Shown in pieces: positions 45,841 to 59,500 of a DNA stretch of 64,000 nucleotides. Both the position numbers and the translations under genes were made by a program. The stretch covers positions 99,171 to 163,170 of the forward strand of contig JAHLKD010000117.1 in NCBI GenBank assembly GCA_025526935.1. Reading direction: 5' to 3'. The notes beneath the pieces were generated by a model. It was not told the DNA's origin. It did not search any database and was given only the letters and a program-made list of their open reading frames with translations. Within the stretch, counting starts at the first letter, position 1. Each line of letters opens with the position of its first letter. This stretch comes from Cladochytrium replicatum (taxonomy: Eukaryota; Chytridiomycota; Chytridiomycetes; Cladochytriales; Cladochytriaceae).

Positions 45841-47220
45841 TGTGGTATTGAAACGTTTTTCGTTCACAGCCAGTGTGGACGAGACCAGTTGTGCTAAAAC
45901 ACCATGGTGTGAGTGAGCAATTCGAACAGATGACCTCTCGCCCACAGAACCGAAAAATGAGGTGATGAGAACAAAACCTACATCAACGAATGTGCTGCTA
46001 AAGGGTTGATGGCGCACGAAGTCGTCGGTGGTAAGTGAGCCGGTGGTGGGGCGGTGGAAGCTGAGGAAACGGATCGGAGGATGCAGGCGATGGTTCCATT
46101 CACCGTACCCAACGTAGCGAGAAAATTCCCTTGTTGTCCTGCCCTGCCTGGGATGTCGGGTGTGTGAGATCAGGGTCCAGGGTCCAGGCAACTTGTGCTC
46201 ACGTGACTTATCACACTGCCGCCGCCACAGGGTACTGAATAACAAAAAAAAATATTGATATCAGATTCGATAGCAAAAGCAATATTCATGTAACACATGG
46301 AGGTGGAGACAGATCGGCAGTATCTATTAAGCAAATGGCCTGATTCGCTTTGCAACAATTGAATGTGGTGGTAGTAAATCGTATTTATAAAAATACGAGG
46401 GTTCGACAAACTTGCACGTCTTCCTCACCATGCACTATTTTTAATCAAAAGGATTACATTTCTTGTATTCCGGATTAGGATCAGTATAATACTGTCACCG
46501 AACCCGCCATTTAATGGTTCATCTCACTTATGACAAACGGGGATACGATCTCCCTTATGATAAAGTACAACTTTCCGCCAAAAGAGGCCTATCAAATTTA
46601 ACCACAGAGGCCGAAACAAATCTTCGTCTGTGTGTTCGGGTCTGCATCTGTCTCCCTAGTACAAACCAAGCTGTCTATAATTTTGTTACACCGTCATTTA
46701 AACATCTTCACAACTTCCTCTCAGTGTGAATTAATTTTGCAGTTTTAGCTTGATACAAACGTTTCTTTCTTGTGATCTTTGAGTAATTACAGTGAATGAA
46801 CAAACTGTCAGCTCTTGCTGCACTATAAGCGCTGATTTCAATTGCTTCCTCAAAGACCAACTAAGTTCCTAATTGCGCACACAAGTTCCGTTCCGTCATA
46901 TAGAAAGTGCGGCCTGGTGGCGTCCCCGACCCCCAACAAACACCATGCTGCTGTGCTGCAAACAAACCGCCATAAAACACCTTCCAAAAATGGAACATAT
47001 TGCCCAATTGCAAGCCACAGCCATCCATATCAAATCACGGATTTATTGCCTTAGAAATCCGCAAAGCTTCCAAGTCAACGAACTCGAACGAACGAGACCT
47101 TCATTTGTGTTAAGAGTCGTTGCTGTAGCTGTCACTCGTTATCAAGTTCTCGGCTCATCGCTGTGCATTCATTGAACTCACTCCTCCCCACTGCAACCAA
47201 CTACTCCGCCTCCATCAAAA
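45841..47220. other. Intergenic region before the TCP11 gene
   Basis: About 1.4 kb. The first 400 bp may be the 5' leader of the left-pointing membrane protein; it stays open in that frame but starts only from a TTG. The remainder shows no supported gene. The stretch 46850-47200 is the promoter side of the TCP11-like gene. Confidence 0.4.
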
Positions 47221-50200
47221 ATGGAACGCACCAAAAGCGGCTTCTATGTTATAGACGCTCTCGCTCTCAAGCAGCCCGCTAAGAAACCTTTCCATCTCGA
47301 AGACCGTCTGCGCAGCAAAGATGTGGCCGCGGCTGATTCATTCCATACGAATCCACTCGACCTTCTCCCCTCCGAAGGAGCAGCAGACGCAGTCGCCTCG
47401 CACACTCTCCGCGGTGCTCTTCGCCACGCGGCATTCATTGAAGCGCGAAGATCAAAGCTTTCAAAGCACACTGAGCGCATCTCGAAAGTCCATGCAGAGC
47501 ACAAGCGTCGTCTTGACTCAGAGTCCGAGTCTCGTCGCGCTCAGCTTGACGAAACTATGATGGCCGCCGAGCGGAACCGAAACGCTATCATCGATGCTGC
47601 AGTACAGCATGCGCGCGAGACTGTTGAGCGTGCAAAGGAAGTCGCTAGAAGCCAGTCCGAAAAGATGCAACACGAGAGCATGGTTCGAAGACGAGAGATT
47701 GAGAGACGACTCAACATGTCGGAGAGAAGGCGCAACAAACTCAACTTGATCCCGCGTTCTCGCTGGCTCGAGTTGCAGTACTCCTCCGAGATGGACATCG
47801 AGTCTGCGCGGGCTGAGGCGGCCACAACGATTCAACAGCGATGGAGGAAGTTCAAGCTCGAAAAACTCGTTACTCAGTTTGTTACCTTCGGTATATCGGT
47901 TCAGCGATTGTCGGACGTTCCGTTTGAAGAGCTTGTGTCTCGTGTGCAAAGCGACAAGGTTATCAAAGTTACCGCCAAGCTTCTGGCTCGACTTCGTAAA
48001 ATGGTCTCACACCCGCAGAAGAATTCAGAAAAATGGAATAACCCAGCTCGAGTGTACTTGTCCAGTTACCTAATGTTCACTCATCCTGAGCAGGTGATGC
48101 CGGAACAAACTGAACTGGAAAAGGTATTTGCCGAGACGAATCTAAGTAGCGCAACATTTACTCGTTTTGGCAGACTCTTGCAAAACATGCCGAGAGTACA
48201 GTTCAGGATTTTGAAACCTGGATTGACACGTATAGCTCTGAAAATGGATTCACGAATGCGTGCACCTTCTATCAAAGCTTCAACGCATTTTACAACGTTT
48301 TCATGCAATGGAAAGACATTGATACTCAGAAAATTGTCACCGGGATGGTGTCGCATTACATGGAGCTCGAGCGTCTGTGGCTATCTGTTATGCATCAAGT
48401 TGACGCTGAGGCCCAGTGGCGACCAAGAATCGAAGCCCAACAGACTCAGATTGTTCGCAGGCTGAAGCACTTTGGTCGATCTGCGATCGTCCAGCTTGAT
48501 GAGGAGCGCAGGAAGTTGAGAGCGGAAATTGGAGTCGAAGGAGATGATGAGGACGATGAGCCGGCCATGACTTCCTCGAGCGAGAGTGAGGGCGAGCGCA
48601 GTGGTAGGATAAGTACTAGTGCGAGCGATGTTGAGGGACCTGCTGCCCCAATTGGGACATCGCCTCAAATGTACCCTACTCCGAGATCTGCTGCTCGAAA
48701 AGGAAGCAGGGATTCGGTAACGATGCGTGCACGCGACACCTCTTCCTCTCCTGAGCGGACACTGGGTACTTCTCCCCTTCGTGGTATGTCGCCTTTGCGT
48801 CGAGGGCCCCCTCCACCTACCACGAGTCCGCCAATGCCCATGGAGAGCTCTCCGCCCCCAGCGCAATCTCCGCGTGTTGCGCCTGCCACGCTGCCCACTG
48901 GTTCAAATGCTTCTTCATCGTCAGCTCCTCAGTCCACTGCAACAACAGACGTTCGCAAGTTCCTTTCAGGTTACGATGTAGAAAATCTTGGTGTCCTCAC
49001 CAACGAAGAGCTTGCGCATGAACTTATCATGGACCCCGGATTTACTTTGGAAAAGCCAACTCGCACTGCCTTGGAAGAGCGGGTGCGTGTGATTGCCACT
49101 AGGGCATTCTGGGATGTAGTGCGGGAGGAGTTTGCAAAGAGCAAATTTGACAATATGGTCCCTGGAGTTTTGAATGATATTCGTCAGGTAGTTTTCATAC
49201 GAAATGAGGGTATTCCCATGATTGACAGTTGAATTCGTAGCAACTTTTGAGCATCGTCAGTGAATCAGGCAAGATTGCCCAAGAAATCAGAGCGAAGCTC
49301 GACATTCCGTTCCTTGTCCAGCAACTTGAGCACAAAATCTTAAACATTCGGTCGACATATCTGTACATAACCGACAAAATGTCCCAGCTCTGTGCACCAG
49401 TCCGGGATGCATCGATCCGCGAGCTCCACAACACGCTCGCTTCCGACTCAACCTCAATCGACTATGCTCTGATCTCTCAGCGAATCCTGGACATCCTCGA
49501 GGATATGAAGCTAGATCTGTCGAACTACAGACTCCAAACCCTCCGCCCACATCTGGCAGAGATTGCGGTCGCTTATGAAAAGTCCAAGTTCGCAGAGGCG
49601 CGGGAAAAGGGGGTAGTAGGGATAGAGAGGACAAAGGAGTGGATTTCCGCGAGCGTAGAAACGCTTAAAGGCACGCTTGCGCAAAGGAACCCAGAGAACA
49701 TTGAGCTCAGTGATCGCGTGCGATACGAGGTTGCTTATCACGAAGCCGTTCTTTCACTTGTTCTCCCTGCCGGTGTCGTCGAGGAAGTCACAAAGGAGAA
49801 CGTTCCGGAGACGATGATACTCGATGTTGAGAGGATCAAGAAGTACAGAGCGGAAGGTGTGAAGCTCGCGACGATCGCGGCGGTAGTCACTCTTGCAAGG
49901 AACTCGTCTGCGGTCATGCGGGACCCTCTTCGTACACGCGGGCTCAGGGATACATTAATTGTGTTGCTCGAAGACTCTGAATCTTCACCTTCGCACATTT
50001 CCGCTGCTGTTGTGGATGCCATTGAGAAAGCTGGCGGGAAGGTTGCTGAGCCAGAGCTGCTGAAGGGAATGGTGGAAAGGTGCGTGAGAGGGGATTCGGT
50101 CTTTGCGGTGGTGATGAGGCGTGTTGCGGGGGTTGTAAGAGGGCACCTAGCGACAGGGGTTTTCAGAGGCGGAGAACGAGAGCTAGCACGGGTTGGATTG

Positions 50201-50314
50201 GAGATGGTGGGACGTGAGTTGGAAGCGTTGAGTCTCAGGGTCTTCACGCTGGCCAAGCATAATGCGAGGGTTCATGCGGAGCTCTACGATGAGATTCTGA
50301 GTGACCTGGTTTAG
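47221..50314 (+). CDS. SOK1: TCP11/Sok1 family protein
   Basis: Three exons, 47221-48123, 48174-49187, 49241-50314 (introns 50 and 53 bp), 996 residues. The first intron splices ELEK to TLAKHAESTVQDFETWID, restoring the family pattern. A long basic/acidic coiled coil covers about residues 70-200 (ERRRNKLNL), then an IQ-like motif (TTIQQRWRKFK, near 205) that could bind calmodulin, then the T-complex-11 domain (CTFYQSFNAFYNVFMQWKDI; ILDILEDMKLDLSNYRLQTL; LTNEELAHELIMDPGF). A Pro/Ser-rich disordered insert lies at about 440-570. In yeast Sok1 acts in cAMP/PKA signalling; in mammals TCP11 acts in sperm. The role here is inferred from family only. Confidence 0.88.
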
Positions 50315-50501
50315 GTGACTTTGTGTTTGTCAGATTGCTATCATTATCAAGTTTTTTCATTTTTATGTTTGATGTTTCGTGATCAGAATGAATGGGTTCT
50401 TACAATGAACGTGTTACTGAAGCATTAAACAAAGTTTCAGAGTTCAATTCTATATTAACAAATCCCACACAATCCAAGCCACTCGTTAGAGGGTTCGTAA
50501 G

Positions 50502-53500
50502 TTGTTGCCGAGGACTTCTGCGAATCGAAGTTTGCAATGAAGACACCCGGTCACAGTGTTCTGCAAACCCTCTTTCTGCGCTTTGTGAAGGCTGCGGATG
50601 CGAAACTGAACGCCTATCTCTACTTGCACCTGGTTCGAACTGGTGTTCTTACTAAACAGGCAGCACTCCTCTGAACCTCGGTCTGCTTTTATATAGGATC
50701 GTGATGTCGACTTTTCGCTTCCTATTCGAAAGGGCCAGGATCCCCACTTTGACCGAATTCTTCAATCTTTGGGATCGGCTTCGAAACATTGTCCGAAATT
50801 GATGATTGACTCTGTTATGATGTGGAGGAAAAGCAAAAGTGATGGCTCTCCTGGAGGAACTGACGCGATGAAGTCTCTGTATGTTGATATGGGTTCTTGC
50901 CGATTTCGACTCATCATGTTCCAGTGGCCCTCTCTACCCCCACTTATCCAAGAAGGAAATTGAGGAAATCCTTAGAACCCGGCGATCGGTAATGCTACTT
51001 ACAGTTATTCATCCCCTGTTTTTTTCAAATTCTGGGAAATTCCAGTGCCTCTCGAATTTTGTTTTGTGTCGAGTTTTGATTGAAATTGTGGCCAAGCTTA
51101 CAAAGGACACGTTACCGGACGACCTTGGTGAAAAGCTGGAAGAGATGGTTTTTGGTCAACTACGCATTGCGGACCCGTATGCAACATATTTTGAAACATT
51201 ACTGTCGGCTGATGGAATCTCACCTCAACAGGAACTTGATTTCACGTTCCGTAATTCGTAGAGCGAATCTAGATTTTTTCGCAGAGTTTCTGGGAACGCT
51301 ATCGGGTCTACGATTTACAACGGTCAGCGACCGTTTTCTTAGCGAGCTTGCAAAGAATGGGGCGACGTCAAATAGTGCAGCCGCTGCAATGCAACCAGCG
51401 CGAACAGCAACGTCTATTTCAATAGATCAGGGTCATGCGAACGCTTCGAGCAGTGCGGCTTCAAGTCCCCAAGCAGGAATGGGAGGATCGGGTACAATCA
51501 CAAAGGCGATGGAGGCAAAGCTTGAGATGCTTATTCGATGCATGCGATTCCTGAAATTGAAGGTAAGATGAGCAAAACGACCCTTAACCAACGGCTTAAC
51601 TTCACACAACTTTGTATCAGATATTCCCCATGGAAATATTGGAGGAGACTGCGGATTTTTTGCAAATCTTGGCCGAATTTTATCAGAACACCCACAACAT
51701 GAGCGTCAAAGTCAAGCATGCTTTCGCAGATGTACTGGTGGAATTATTGGAACCGATTGCTGGGGTATGGCGGACTCTGTACTATGGATCCCTTTCTGAC
51801 ATTTCAAAAGATCGCAACTGCTGAAGTCAACTTACCCGCTTGGATGAAGACAGTTGAGCTTATATACTCTCGCGCTCAAAAAATGTTGGCGAAGCCGCGT
51901 CACATAACGGTTTGTGCGATAGGAGCGTTACCATTAACAATGTTGTTTAACCAATTACTAGGCTACACTCCCGCTGATAACAACGCTGCTCTGCGTTTCT
52001 CGAAAAGACTTTTATCTTCGTCATTTCCAGTCCACTGTTGACATTTGTGTTCAACAATGCCGTGACAAAAATGTTCGCCGGACACCAGCATTAGTATCGC
52101 TTACTCGTCTTTTGTGGGTCTATTTGTTCAGAAACGGAGAAGCACATGCGGCGCCAGCGATTCGTCGTATCGATAGTATTGTCCGTGTACTCTTTCCGCC
52201 CATGAACCCGGGATATGGTACGCGGCGGAGAGACGTTGGATCAGCGTTGAGCGCAACATTAGTTCCACCAGATGCAGATTTGGACTTATTTGTTCGAGTG
52301 GTTTACAATATCTGCATTCGATTCTTGGAGTATGGGCTGGAGAATGTCATGCTTGGGCAATTGCTTGGTATTGATGCAGGGGGAGGTTATCCTGGTGCGC
52401 CTCTTTCACCAGAGGATGGCAGCGGACATTTTCCATCATATTCAGGTCAAACAATTTCGGGATCTGCGATGTCACGAAGCTATCCAACACATGGCAGTGC
52501 CTCAGGAGCAAACTATGTCATGACACCAATGACTGCTCTCACTGCACCTATCCCTGGGACTCCAGGAATACTTGCTTCAATTGGATCAAACAGCTCAGTG
52601 GTTCCCAATAGCCAAGGATACAGTACACATCAACCACTACAAGCAGCGATTGGTGATGGATGGATACACCCAGAGCGAGTTATAATTGCATTGAAAGTAT
52701 TTATATTGCTTCTTGCAGATGTCGAGGATGCAGTTATTACTACATCCCCAGGTGGAAATCTCACCACAGCTGGATTTGGGCCTGGGACAATCACTGGTAC
52801 TGCAATTGGGACTACATCTACTGCAGCCTCGTCAATGGTTGTTGTTGAGGGGAAGTTGCAAATTCCTCCGCCACCTTTTCCTGTCAGGAGCTTACATTTT
52901 GAAGGAGGCATGGAGTATATTCAGAGACTTCGAGAAAGAAAACCTTCAAATACTCAATCAGTTGATTCAGCAGACCTAGAAAAACTGAATTCATTTGTCT
53001 CAGATACATTTTTTCAACGAATGGGAAAAACAGTGAGGGATGCTTTTGAAAAAATCAATGAAACAATGGGGAAAGTTGCAATTTTCTTGGATAGTACTTG
53101 CAAGTCCCAAATTTTTCACATTGACGGCATATTTTTGAAAGAGACTGGAGATGTGCATTTACACCGCGTAAGCCATATTGTTCGAAACCAATCAGCTGTA
53201 CAAGCAGATTCATCTCAGCAGCATCATGGTAGCTCCAGTTCACAGGGCCCACGGAATGAGAATCAAACAGCATTTGATCTTATTAAAAGCTTTCTTGATT
53301 CAATTCCTCGATTATATCCAAAAGGCTTCAATCATGTTAAACTAATTGAAATGTTAGGTTGCTTATCTTTACATGCAGACCAAAGCGTTAGATCAGCTTC
53401 TATTAAGGCAGTTCTCAGACTTGCAGATATGAGTATGAAGTGGAAAAGAAATTCTGTGCTCCCGACGTACTGGAGTGGGCTTGAACTAGATTTTGTATCA

Positions 53501-56500
53501 ATTGCACAGACATGGATTGACACAATCAATAGATTATATTCTGAGCATTTTTCTGAATTTTGCAGAATTGGGACCCAATCTTCCTTGAATGTATTCGAGC
53601 ATATTGATAACAACTATTTAGTCCCTGTAATGACAGCATATGCAAATCTTTTGGACCAGCTTATTTATCAACATGTCGAAGCTAATAATCCAACACAAAC
53701 AACTATCATTATTCAGCAAGCTGAAGTTCAAGCTGCAATTACAATTTCATCATCTTCTCCCTTGCTTCGAGCTGTAGGGGTACGTTTGTTGCAGCTGGGA
53801 GAGAAGTTTCACCAGAGATTACCATCAAAAGGTATGTAGATTTCACACCTTCTGGATTTACTCTAACATGTTTTTATACTTTAAGGATCAGACAAATCAC
53901 TCCATGACATATTGCAATCTGCAAGCTCTGATTTAATTAGAAACCATCTGTATGATCCATTTTTGGGTGTAACTTCAACCCGGTCTGACCGGTTTCATCA
54001 ATCAAAGGATGCTAACATACAAACCAAAACTGACAGTCTTTATGAGATTGCAAGATCAGAAACTGCAGTTGACAAGGCAATTTGGGTCAGATGTTTCCCT
54101 GATCTTTGTCGTCTAGTTTCAAATTCTAGCAGACATCAAGTAGTTTTACAATGCCTTCATTTAATGCAGACACGAAATATTAACATAAACCCTTTCATTA
54201 TTAAATTATCAGAGAGTTCAAAACTTTCAAAAGATGTCTCAGGTGCAGGAAAAGCTCGGACAACTCCAAATATTATCTCCAGCAGTAAAGGCTCTCCTTC
54301 TCTTGAAATTATTGAAGTTTGGAGAAATTCACTTACATTTGTTTGTGCCAGCCTTGAGTTTGCAGAGATTGAATCAACTCTTGGCGACAAAAGTACAACA
54401 CGGCAGCTATTTGAATCAGTGCTCCCACTGCTTAGCTGTGACCAACCAGTTATTCGATTGAGCATAATTGTAGCACTTGGTAGCTTAAGCAAAAAGATTC
54501 TTCCAATATTCCTTCATGAAATTCAAAGCTATACAAAGATTGCTCAAGCAGACCTCAAGGCATTGTCTCTTATGAAAGATTCAAGAAGACCAATCCAGAT
54601 TTCATCAACAAATAATGGGTCACTTTCAGTTGCTCTAAGCCCAAGTTATAGTGTTTCATTCTTCACTAGAAGTGGGAACCCAGCTCAACCTAAACATGTG
54701 ATGCATTTGCCAACAGCTTTAGCAAATATATTTAGTCTTCTAGCTGCAGATATAATTGAAAGTTTGTTCTCAAGTGCAGAGCATAACACAAAGGGCCACC
54801 AGGCAACTTTTTTGATTGCTGAGTTCATTAAGGATCTTTCTTCATTCCTTTCCAGCATAGAGGCATCATATGACTCAGACTATTTGATGCTCAAGTACAA
54901 CTTCTGCAATCTTGTTGAGCACTTTTATGGAAGTCTAGTGAATAATCTAGGCATAATGCTGAACTTCGTCAGACAGACAGGAGATCGTGTAATAGGTGGC
55001 AGAAGCAGGAAAATTGTACATCAATCTACAAGCCAACCACGCAATTCTCTAACAGCTGAAGGATATTTCCCATTTGAGATGAGAAGAGCAATCTTTGTTC
55101 TACTTGAGCAATGGTGTGGATTTGGAAAACAAGCCCAAAGATTCAGAGAAAATCAAGTTTCCTTGATAAATCTACTTTTGGAGAATACTAAAGACATTCG
55201 CGAACATTCAACATTTTTAGAGATATTTGAAACACAATCAAGGGCAATACAATATGCAGCTCTGAAAGCAATGACAATACTTTGTAAAGGACCCATTTCT
55301 CAGGTTCAGCAGGGAGCTAATTCGCCTCCCACTTCATTTTCAAGTTCATTCAGCATCTTTTCATTGCTTGATTGGATTCTCTCACTCTTTTCAAGTACAG
55401 AGGATATTCTACTAGGAATTGCACACACAGCACTAGAGGCTTTATTGACATTCAATTTTGAAAATCGCCAGCTTATCAGTGATGTGATCTCATGCTGCTA
55501 TGTTGGTCACACGCAACGAGCTGTTGATTATCCACTCGCTTTGAACATTAGTGAGAATTGCTTTATCGCATTAGTTGAAATATTAGAAGTTGCTATTGCT
55601 TCCCATACAGCTGATGATGATCATGAGCGCAGTTCTACTCATTATTCATTCCCCTTCCAATTTGAGCCACACAAACTCATTTGCCTTGCTCTGTTCAAAG
55701 CTGGACACTCCAATATCAACATTCGACGTTCTGCAGTCATCCTATTGCAAATAGTAGAGCAAATGTTCAAGAGAGTGACAAATCAGTTTGCAGGGAGCAA
55801 TGAGCCAGAATACATGCTTGGATATGAGTCTACAGCGATTTTGTCGGATCTTCCCACTATCTTCAAATATGCCCAAGCTAATATGAGCTTACGGTTGGCA
55901 CATGAGAAGGTCGAACTGACCCATGAGGTAGAATATTTTAGAAAATATATTGCTTTCTAATTCATATTTGTTTAGGTGATATGCGAAATAACTTCCAGGG
56001 TTATTATGTTTGATGCTGACTCTAAGAGTATTGAATTGACATCAAACAGGTCTTCTTCAATCCATGATCTGCTTTTGTTAGTGCTGCCTTGGATAAGAAA
56101 TATTGAATTACAATTTTCAAACACAACAGCAGCATCAAAACTTAATGATCCTACTTCAGCAACTGTTGGTATCAGTCTAAATTCTGAGGTGCTTCTGAAT
56201 AACTTGCTGTTTTTGAGTATTTTGTATGGCAACATCTTTGTGTCTGATATTGAAAACATATGGATACAACTCATCGAAGGTGTTGATGATAGAAATAAGA
56301 AGAGAGCAATTTCACAAAGCAGTGGCCCTGATATCTACGAATCAACTCTATCTGTAGTAATTGAGTACATGTTGAAAGTAGGCCTGACGAAAAGAAATCC
56401 TGACTTTGTTGCACATGCAAAGAAGATTATTGTGTATCTTTCCAGAACTCCTGCATGCTTCAGTTTGGTTGCAGCAATTCTCTCACGAATTTCCCCAAAA

Positions 56501-59500
56501 TCACTTGTGCCAATACGTGACTCCCCCAGTCAACTTCAGGAGAATCACCAGTTCTTTGTAGCAGATATCAACCAATTATTGATGGATTTTCCTGAGAGGC
56601 CACCATTTTCACGTGGGCAACTAGCATGCGTATTTCTTGTTGATATTGCTATTGAAGTTGGGCATACAGTTTTGAGACCACATTTACCAGCATTGCTGCA
56701 CCTTATTTTTGTTCAATTAGATCACTTTATTACTATTATTTGCGAGGAAAACAAAACTCTACTTCTTAATTTGCTTCAGTCAATTGGGTCTTCAGAGAGT
56801 GCAGTAAACAAGAGAAAGCTTCAATTGCTCATCACAAAGCTATATCAAAAAGAAGGGAGAAGATTGTGGCCATACGAAGATCTGCACCCTAAGAAAACAA
56901 ATGAGCTGGTGTCTGAAAAGTCAATAGAAGTATTTGTATATGAGGTTGTTGCAATTTTCAGCTTTGTTGAACCAGAGATTGTACAGTTGTGGGGAGAAAT
57001 TGCATTAACTTGGGGAGTTAGTTGCCCAGTACGTCATGTGGCTTGTCGTTCACTTCAAATATTTCGGATACTCAAGCCTGCTTTTCATCAACAAATGCTT
57101 GGAGAGCTGCTTTTTCGGTTATCAAATACAATATGTGATAGTGTAGAGGAAATTCAGGGATATGCATTAGAGATTCTCTCCACTCTGCATTCAATGCTTG
57201 ATAGTTTAGAAGATGGCAGAGTTCTATTGTTCCCTCAATTATTTTGGGCAGGAGTTGCGTGCTTAGAGAGTACTCATGAGTGGGAGTATTGTCAAGGCTT
57301 GAAACTTCTTGGAAAGTTACTGCAGAAAGTTGACCTTACTCATCGTCCCTCTCAAAATGTTATGTCTGTCAACTTTCCCACCAAATGGGCTGGTAATTTT
57401 GAAGGAATACAATCACTATTGCTAAGAGGAATGACATCAAGCCATAGTGTAACTGCGGCACTTGAGATCATCAATTATCTTCTTGTTCTTGAAGATAATA
57501 ATCTTGTTGACAAAGATCCAAATGCTAGAGTTCTGTTTGCTGTTCTTGCCAATCTTCCAATAATGCTCCAAGGATTTGAGCAAGAGCCTTTAGCTGATGG
57601 TGGTGCTGACGCACAATTGACACTTGATGGATGCACTGATACAGCAAACCGCTTAGCAAGTTGCTGTGAGCGTCATGGATTTAATAATTTGTCAAGAGTT
57701 TGGATATCATATGCTAAAAGAAGATTCAGGAGTAAGGATGATTTCTTGCGCCAAATTGCTTTAATTGTTTCAGATGAATTTTTTCCCAAGTATGAAGAGC
57801 CATTTTTGAAATTCGTTACCAGCCTTCTGCCACAACACATACCATTTATCAGGAAAAAGGCCTTACGCATTCTCAGAGTCTTTCTCCCTATGATAGTTGC
57901 AGAGCATCCACTGCAATACTTCTCACGTTCTATTAATGTAGAAGATGAGTTATTAGCACCTATCATTGCCTTATTACAAACCGACCTATGTGATGAGGCA
58001 TTAGAAGTAATTGACTGTGCTTTAAGGGGGAGCATTGAAGTTGGAGAAACAAATCTGAAGCTGGTTACTGGGGGCCGTAGCATAAACAAGATATCTAGAG
58101 ATACAGGAGAAGGATCAATACATTTGCTAGATGTGCTTGAAAGCGGTTGGAAGGTTCTGAACAGCAGCAACTCATCACAAGCAACCAGGTCAAACATTCA
58201 TGGAGTCGCACTCACATGTAGTGGAAGTTACTTGTACTTCTTTGATGAGTCTGAAAACAGTCAAGTTGTAAAAGACAATCAAACTACTAAAATAGACCCT
58301 GAGAGCAAACTCACTGGCGGTCCCAAAAATGGACCTGTATCTTTTGACCCAAACATTTTGAACATTCTAAACAGCCTTGACAATTTCTTTTCCAAAGAGC
58401 TGGAGCTTGCCTCAAAGCTTGACTTAGATAAATCAACCCATGAGAAATCATCAAGGACTAGTCCAAAAGATGATAAGCAAGATGTGAGTTCAACATCACA
58501 CACACAAACATATGCAGGCGATTCAGACCCTTCAAGCCCTGACATTATCCATGATCTCTATGGTGTTGATTCTGCTAGTGGTTACTCAAAGATGATCCAT
58601 GGACGTCAATTGTCAACAACTAGCATCATTGAAACTTCTGCAGTATCTAGTTCTGAATCTGATATTCTGGTACTAAAAGTAAAGCAAAATATTTTAGAAA
58701 ATAATCTAGAGCAGGATAATGAAGAAAATGCAAATGTAGCACCTTCATTGCAAGGTTTGGTTGGAAAGTCCAACCCTATGTCAATTGATCGTGCAAGTCT
58801 ACGCAGAAGCTTACATACAATTCCAGTTGTACTTTCAAATCCAACAACTCCAAGTGGATTCCGAATGCGTCAGAGCAGTTTGTTAGTTCCCTCAAACTTG
58901 CCAGAGGATCTCGAAGACCATAGCGATCTTATGCCATCTCAGTCAATAAATTTGAAAACCCAACCTCTTGAGGGTTCAAATAATGCAGAGAGTGTAGTTC
59001 TTGAACAAGTTCCCACCTTTGCCCTCTCGCCATCTTTGAAATTGCTTCTATTTCCCAATGCAATTCCAAGAATTACCTTTCGGATAAAAATTCATTATCA
59101 AGAGCTTGTTGGTGATTCAGAGTTTGAGTCCTGGCTACTTACTGATGTTTCACTAGCTCTTAAAATTGATAAACGCCATTTACTGCTTGAAAAAATTGAG
59201 CCAGATTCATCAGTTTCAGCATTTCATGGCAGTATTAGTGGGAGTGGCTCAGGCTCTTCAAATGGGTCTGGACAATCAGAGCGACTTGAAGCTATGTCAA
59301 GACCAAAGGTGCCTGGGCCACCATCCAGTAGTTCAATGTCATCAGGGGGCCGATCAATTGGACCAAGTCTTAGTAACAGAGCTTCACTAGTAACTATGCA
59401 GATACTGCCCTTCAAAACTCTTCCTCCTAATGTAAAAAGTCCTCCAGGACAAACTCTAAATGTTCACATGATTTCTATGGCATACGCAGAGAAGTTAGCT

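Noticed and set aside
46514-46729. Small plus-strand ORF (MVHLTYDKRGYDLPYDK)
   Set aside because: Short, with a weak internal direct repeat only; no conserved features.
48150-48230. Apparent frameshift in the TCP11 gene
   Set aside because: Explained by a 50-bp intron (48124-48173) that joins ELEK to TLAKHAESTVQDFE in frame.
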